Position numbers and translations under genes: made by a program. Of a DNA stretch of 5,724 nt, positions 5,017 to 5,724 are shown piece after piece (positions within the stretch are counted from its first letter, which is position 1; each line of letters opens with the position of its first letter). Origin of the DNA: Chitinophagaceae bacterium (GTDB lineage: Bacteria; Bacteroidota; Bacteroidia; Chitinophagales; Chitinophagaceae); contig CANJDY010000190.1 in NCBI GenBank assembly GCA_947472635.1, forward strand, positions 1-5,724. Reading direction: 5' to 3'. Below the pieces are notes generated by a model. The model had not been told where the DNA came from. It worked only from the letters and a program-made list of their open reading frames with translations, and did no database searches.

Positions 5017-5724
5017 TGCAATTTTATTGAAACTGGTTGCAATTCCTTTAATCAACGAAGAACTAAATCCTTGGTGCTCCATTTCATTAAGTCCTGCAAT
5101 GGTGCAACCTTTTGGCGTGGTTACTTTATCAATTTCCTGTTCGGGGTGAGTGTCTTTTTGTAATAATAATTCTGCTGCCCCTTTTACGGTTTGTGCTGCA
5201 ATCAGATTGGCAGTGGTTGCGTCAAATCCAATTTCTATTCCGCCCTGAATATTTGCGCGTATATACCGCATCGCAAAGGCAGTACCGCAGGCACCTAGTA
5301 CGGTAGCGGCATCCATCAGTTTTTCATCTATCATGGTTACTTTCCCAAGGTTGGCAAACAACTCATTCACAAAATCAATCTGGCTAGCTGCAGCATTGGA
5401 ATAACTGATGCAAGTCATGCTTTGCTGAATGGCAATGGCTGTATTGGGCATAGCCCTGAAAACAGGGAGTTTCTTTTTAATGTTGGATTCAATTTCTAAA
5501 AGCGTTACTCCAGTTACCACCGAAATTAAAATGTGTTTAGAACTAAGTTCTTTTTTTAGACCATGTAACACGTCACTTAGCTGAAATGGCTTGATCGCCA
5601 AGATTATCAATTCGCTTTTTCTTACCGCTGCCGCATTATCTGAAGTTACCTGAACACCTTTGTTAGCAAGGTGTTTGATGGTAGCCGTATTCCTTTTGGT
5701 AAGTATGATATCAGCGGGTTTGCA
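5008..5724 (-). CDS. proC: Pyrroline-5-carboxylate reductase (partial, N-terminus outside window)
   Basis: ProC reduces 1-pyrroline-5-carboxylate to L-proline with NAD(P)H, the last step of proline synthesis in the cytoplasm. The reading frame is open to the right edge, giving 238 visible residues of about 265-270. The missing part should hold the start codon and the glycine-rich GxGNMG dinucleotide loop. Visible landmarks, numbered from the first visible residue: the end of the Rossmann fold with ILAIKP (41-46), SVVTGVT (48 onward in that region), RAMPNT (90-95), the dimerisation and active-site segment LGACGTAFAMRYIRA (143-157), QTVKGAA (178-184), and the signature TTPKGCTIAGL (202-212). 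GACGTAF replaces the more common GSGPAF/Y. A TTG at 5610 is not the start, because strong ProC sequence continues upstream of it. The gene converges on lptG and shares the hairpin at the stops. Confidence 0.95.
   Translation of the reverse strand, partial: CKPADIILTKRNTATIKHLANKGVQVTSDNAAAVRKSELIILAIKPFQLSDVLHGLKKELSSKHILISVVTGVTLLEIESNIKKKLPVFRAMPNTAIAIQQSMTCISYSNAAASQIDFVNELFANLGKVTMIDEKLMDAATVLGACGTAFAMRYIRANIQGGIEIGFDATTANLIAAQTVKGAAELLLQKDTHPEQEIDKVTTPKGCTIAGLNEMEHQGFSSSLIKGIATSFNKIAKG

Noticed and set aside
4870..5163. Plus-strand open frame spanning the end of lptG and the end of proC
   Set aside because: It overlaps two well-supported genes out of frame, and its low-complexity hydrophobic translation is a by-product of the T-rich sequence.

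Overview
The window looks like an ordinary chromosomal housekeeping segment of a Bacteroidota bacterium, most likely a Chitinophagaceae-type relative. The family placement is an inference. Three things support it: the base composition is AT-rich, none of the starts has a clear Shine-Dalgarno sequence, and Bacteroidota-type -7 boxes (TAnnTTTG) lie just upstream of three genes. The Tgt, LptG and ProC proteins also read like Bacteroidota versions. There is no sign of a mobile element, CRISPR array, tRNA, rRNA or foreign-looking island.

Layout from left to right. Positions 1-545 (minus) hold a NarL/LuxR-type response regulator cut off at its C-terminus by the window edge. Positions 623-1237 (minus) hold rsmG, the 16S rRNA G527 methyltransferase. 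Positions 1297-2430 (minus) hold a membrane-anchored family 2 glycosyltransferase. These three are read leftward, glycosyltransferase first, with gaps of 59 and 77 bp, so they could form one transcription unit. A 217-bp divergent intergenic region (2431-2647) carries candidate promoters for both directions and a GC hairpin in the tgt leader. Positions 2648-3787 (plus) hold tgt (queuosine tRNA-guanine transglycosylase). A terminator-like hairpin and a promoter-like box follow, then lptG (3891-4976, plus), a permease subunit of the lipopolysaccharide exporter. Convergent to it, 5008-5724 (minus) holds proC (pyrroline-5-carboxylate reductase), whose N-terminus lies beyond the window. No gene-free stretch exceeds 300 bp.

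The genes serve separate basic functions: rRNA and tRNA modification (rsmG, tgt), envelope biogenesis (lptG and probably the glycosyltransferase), proline synthesis (proC) and signalling (the response regulator). I found no evidence of a new multi-gene system. The points most worth a second look are small: Tgt has lost two of its four usual zinc ligands, a hairpin sits between the tgt -7 box and its start codon, and compact dyads lie at several gene junctions.
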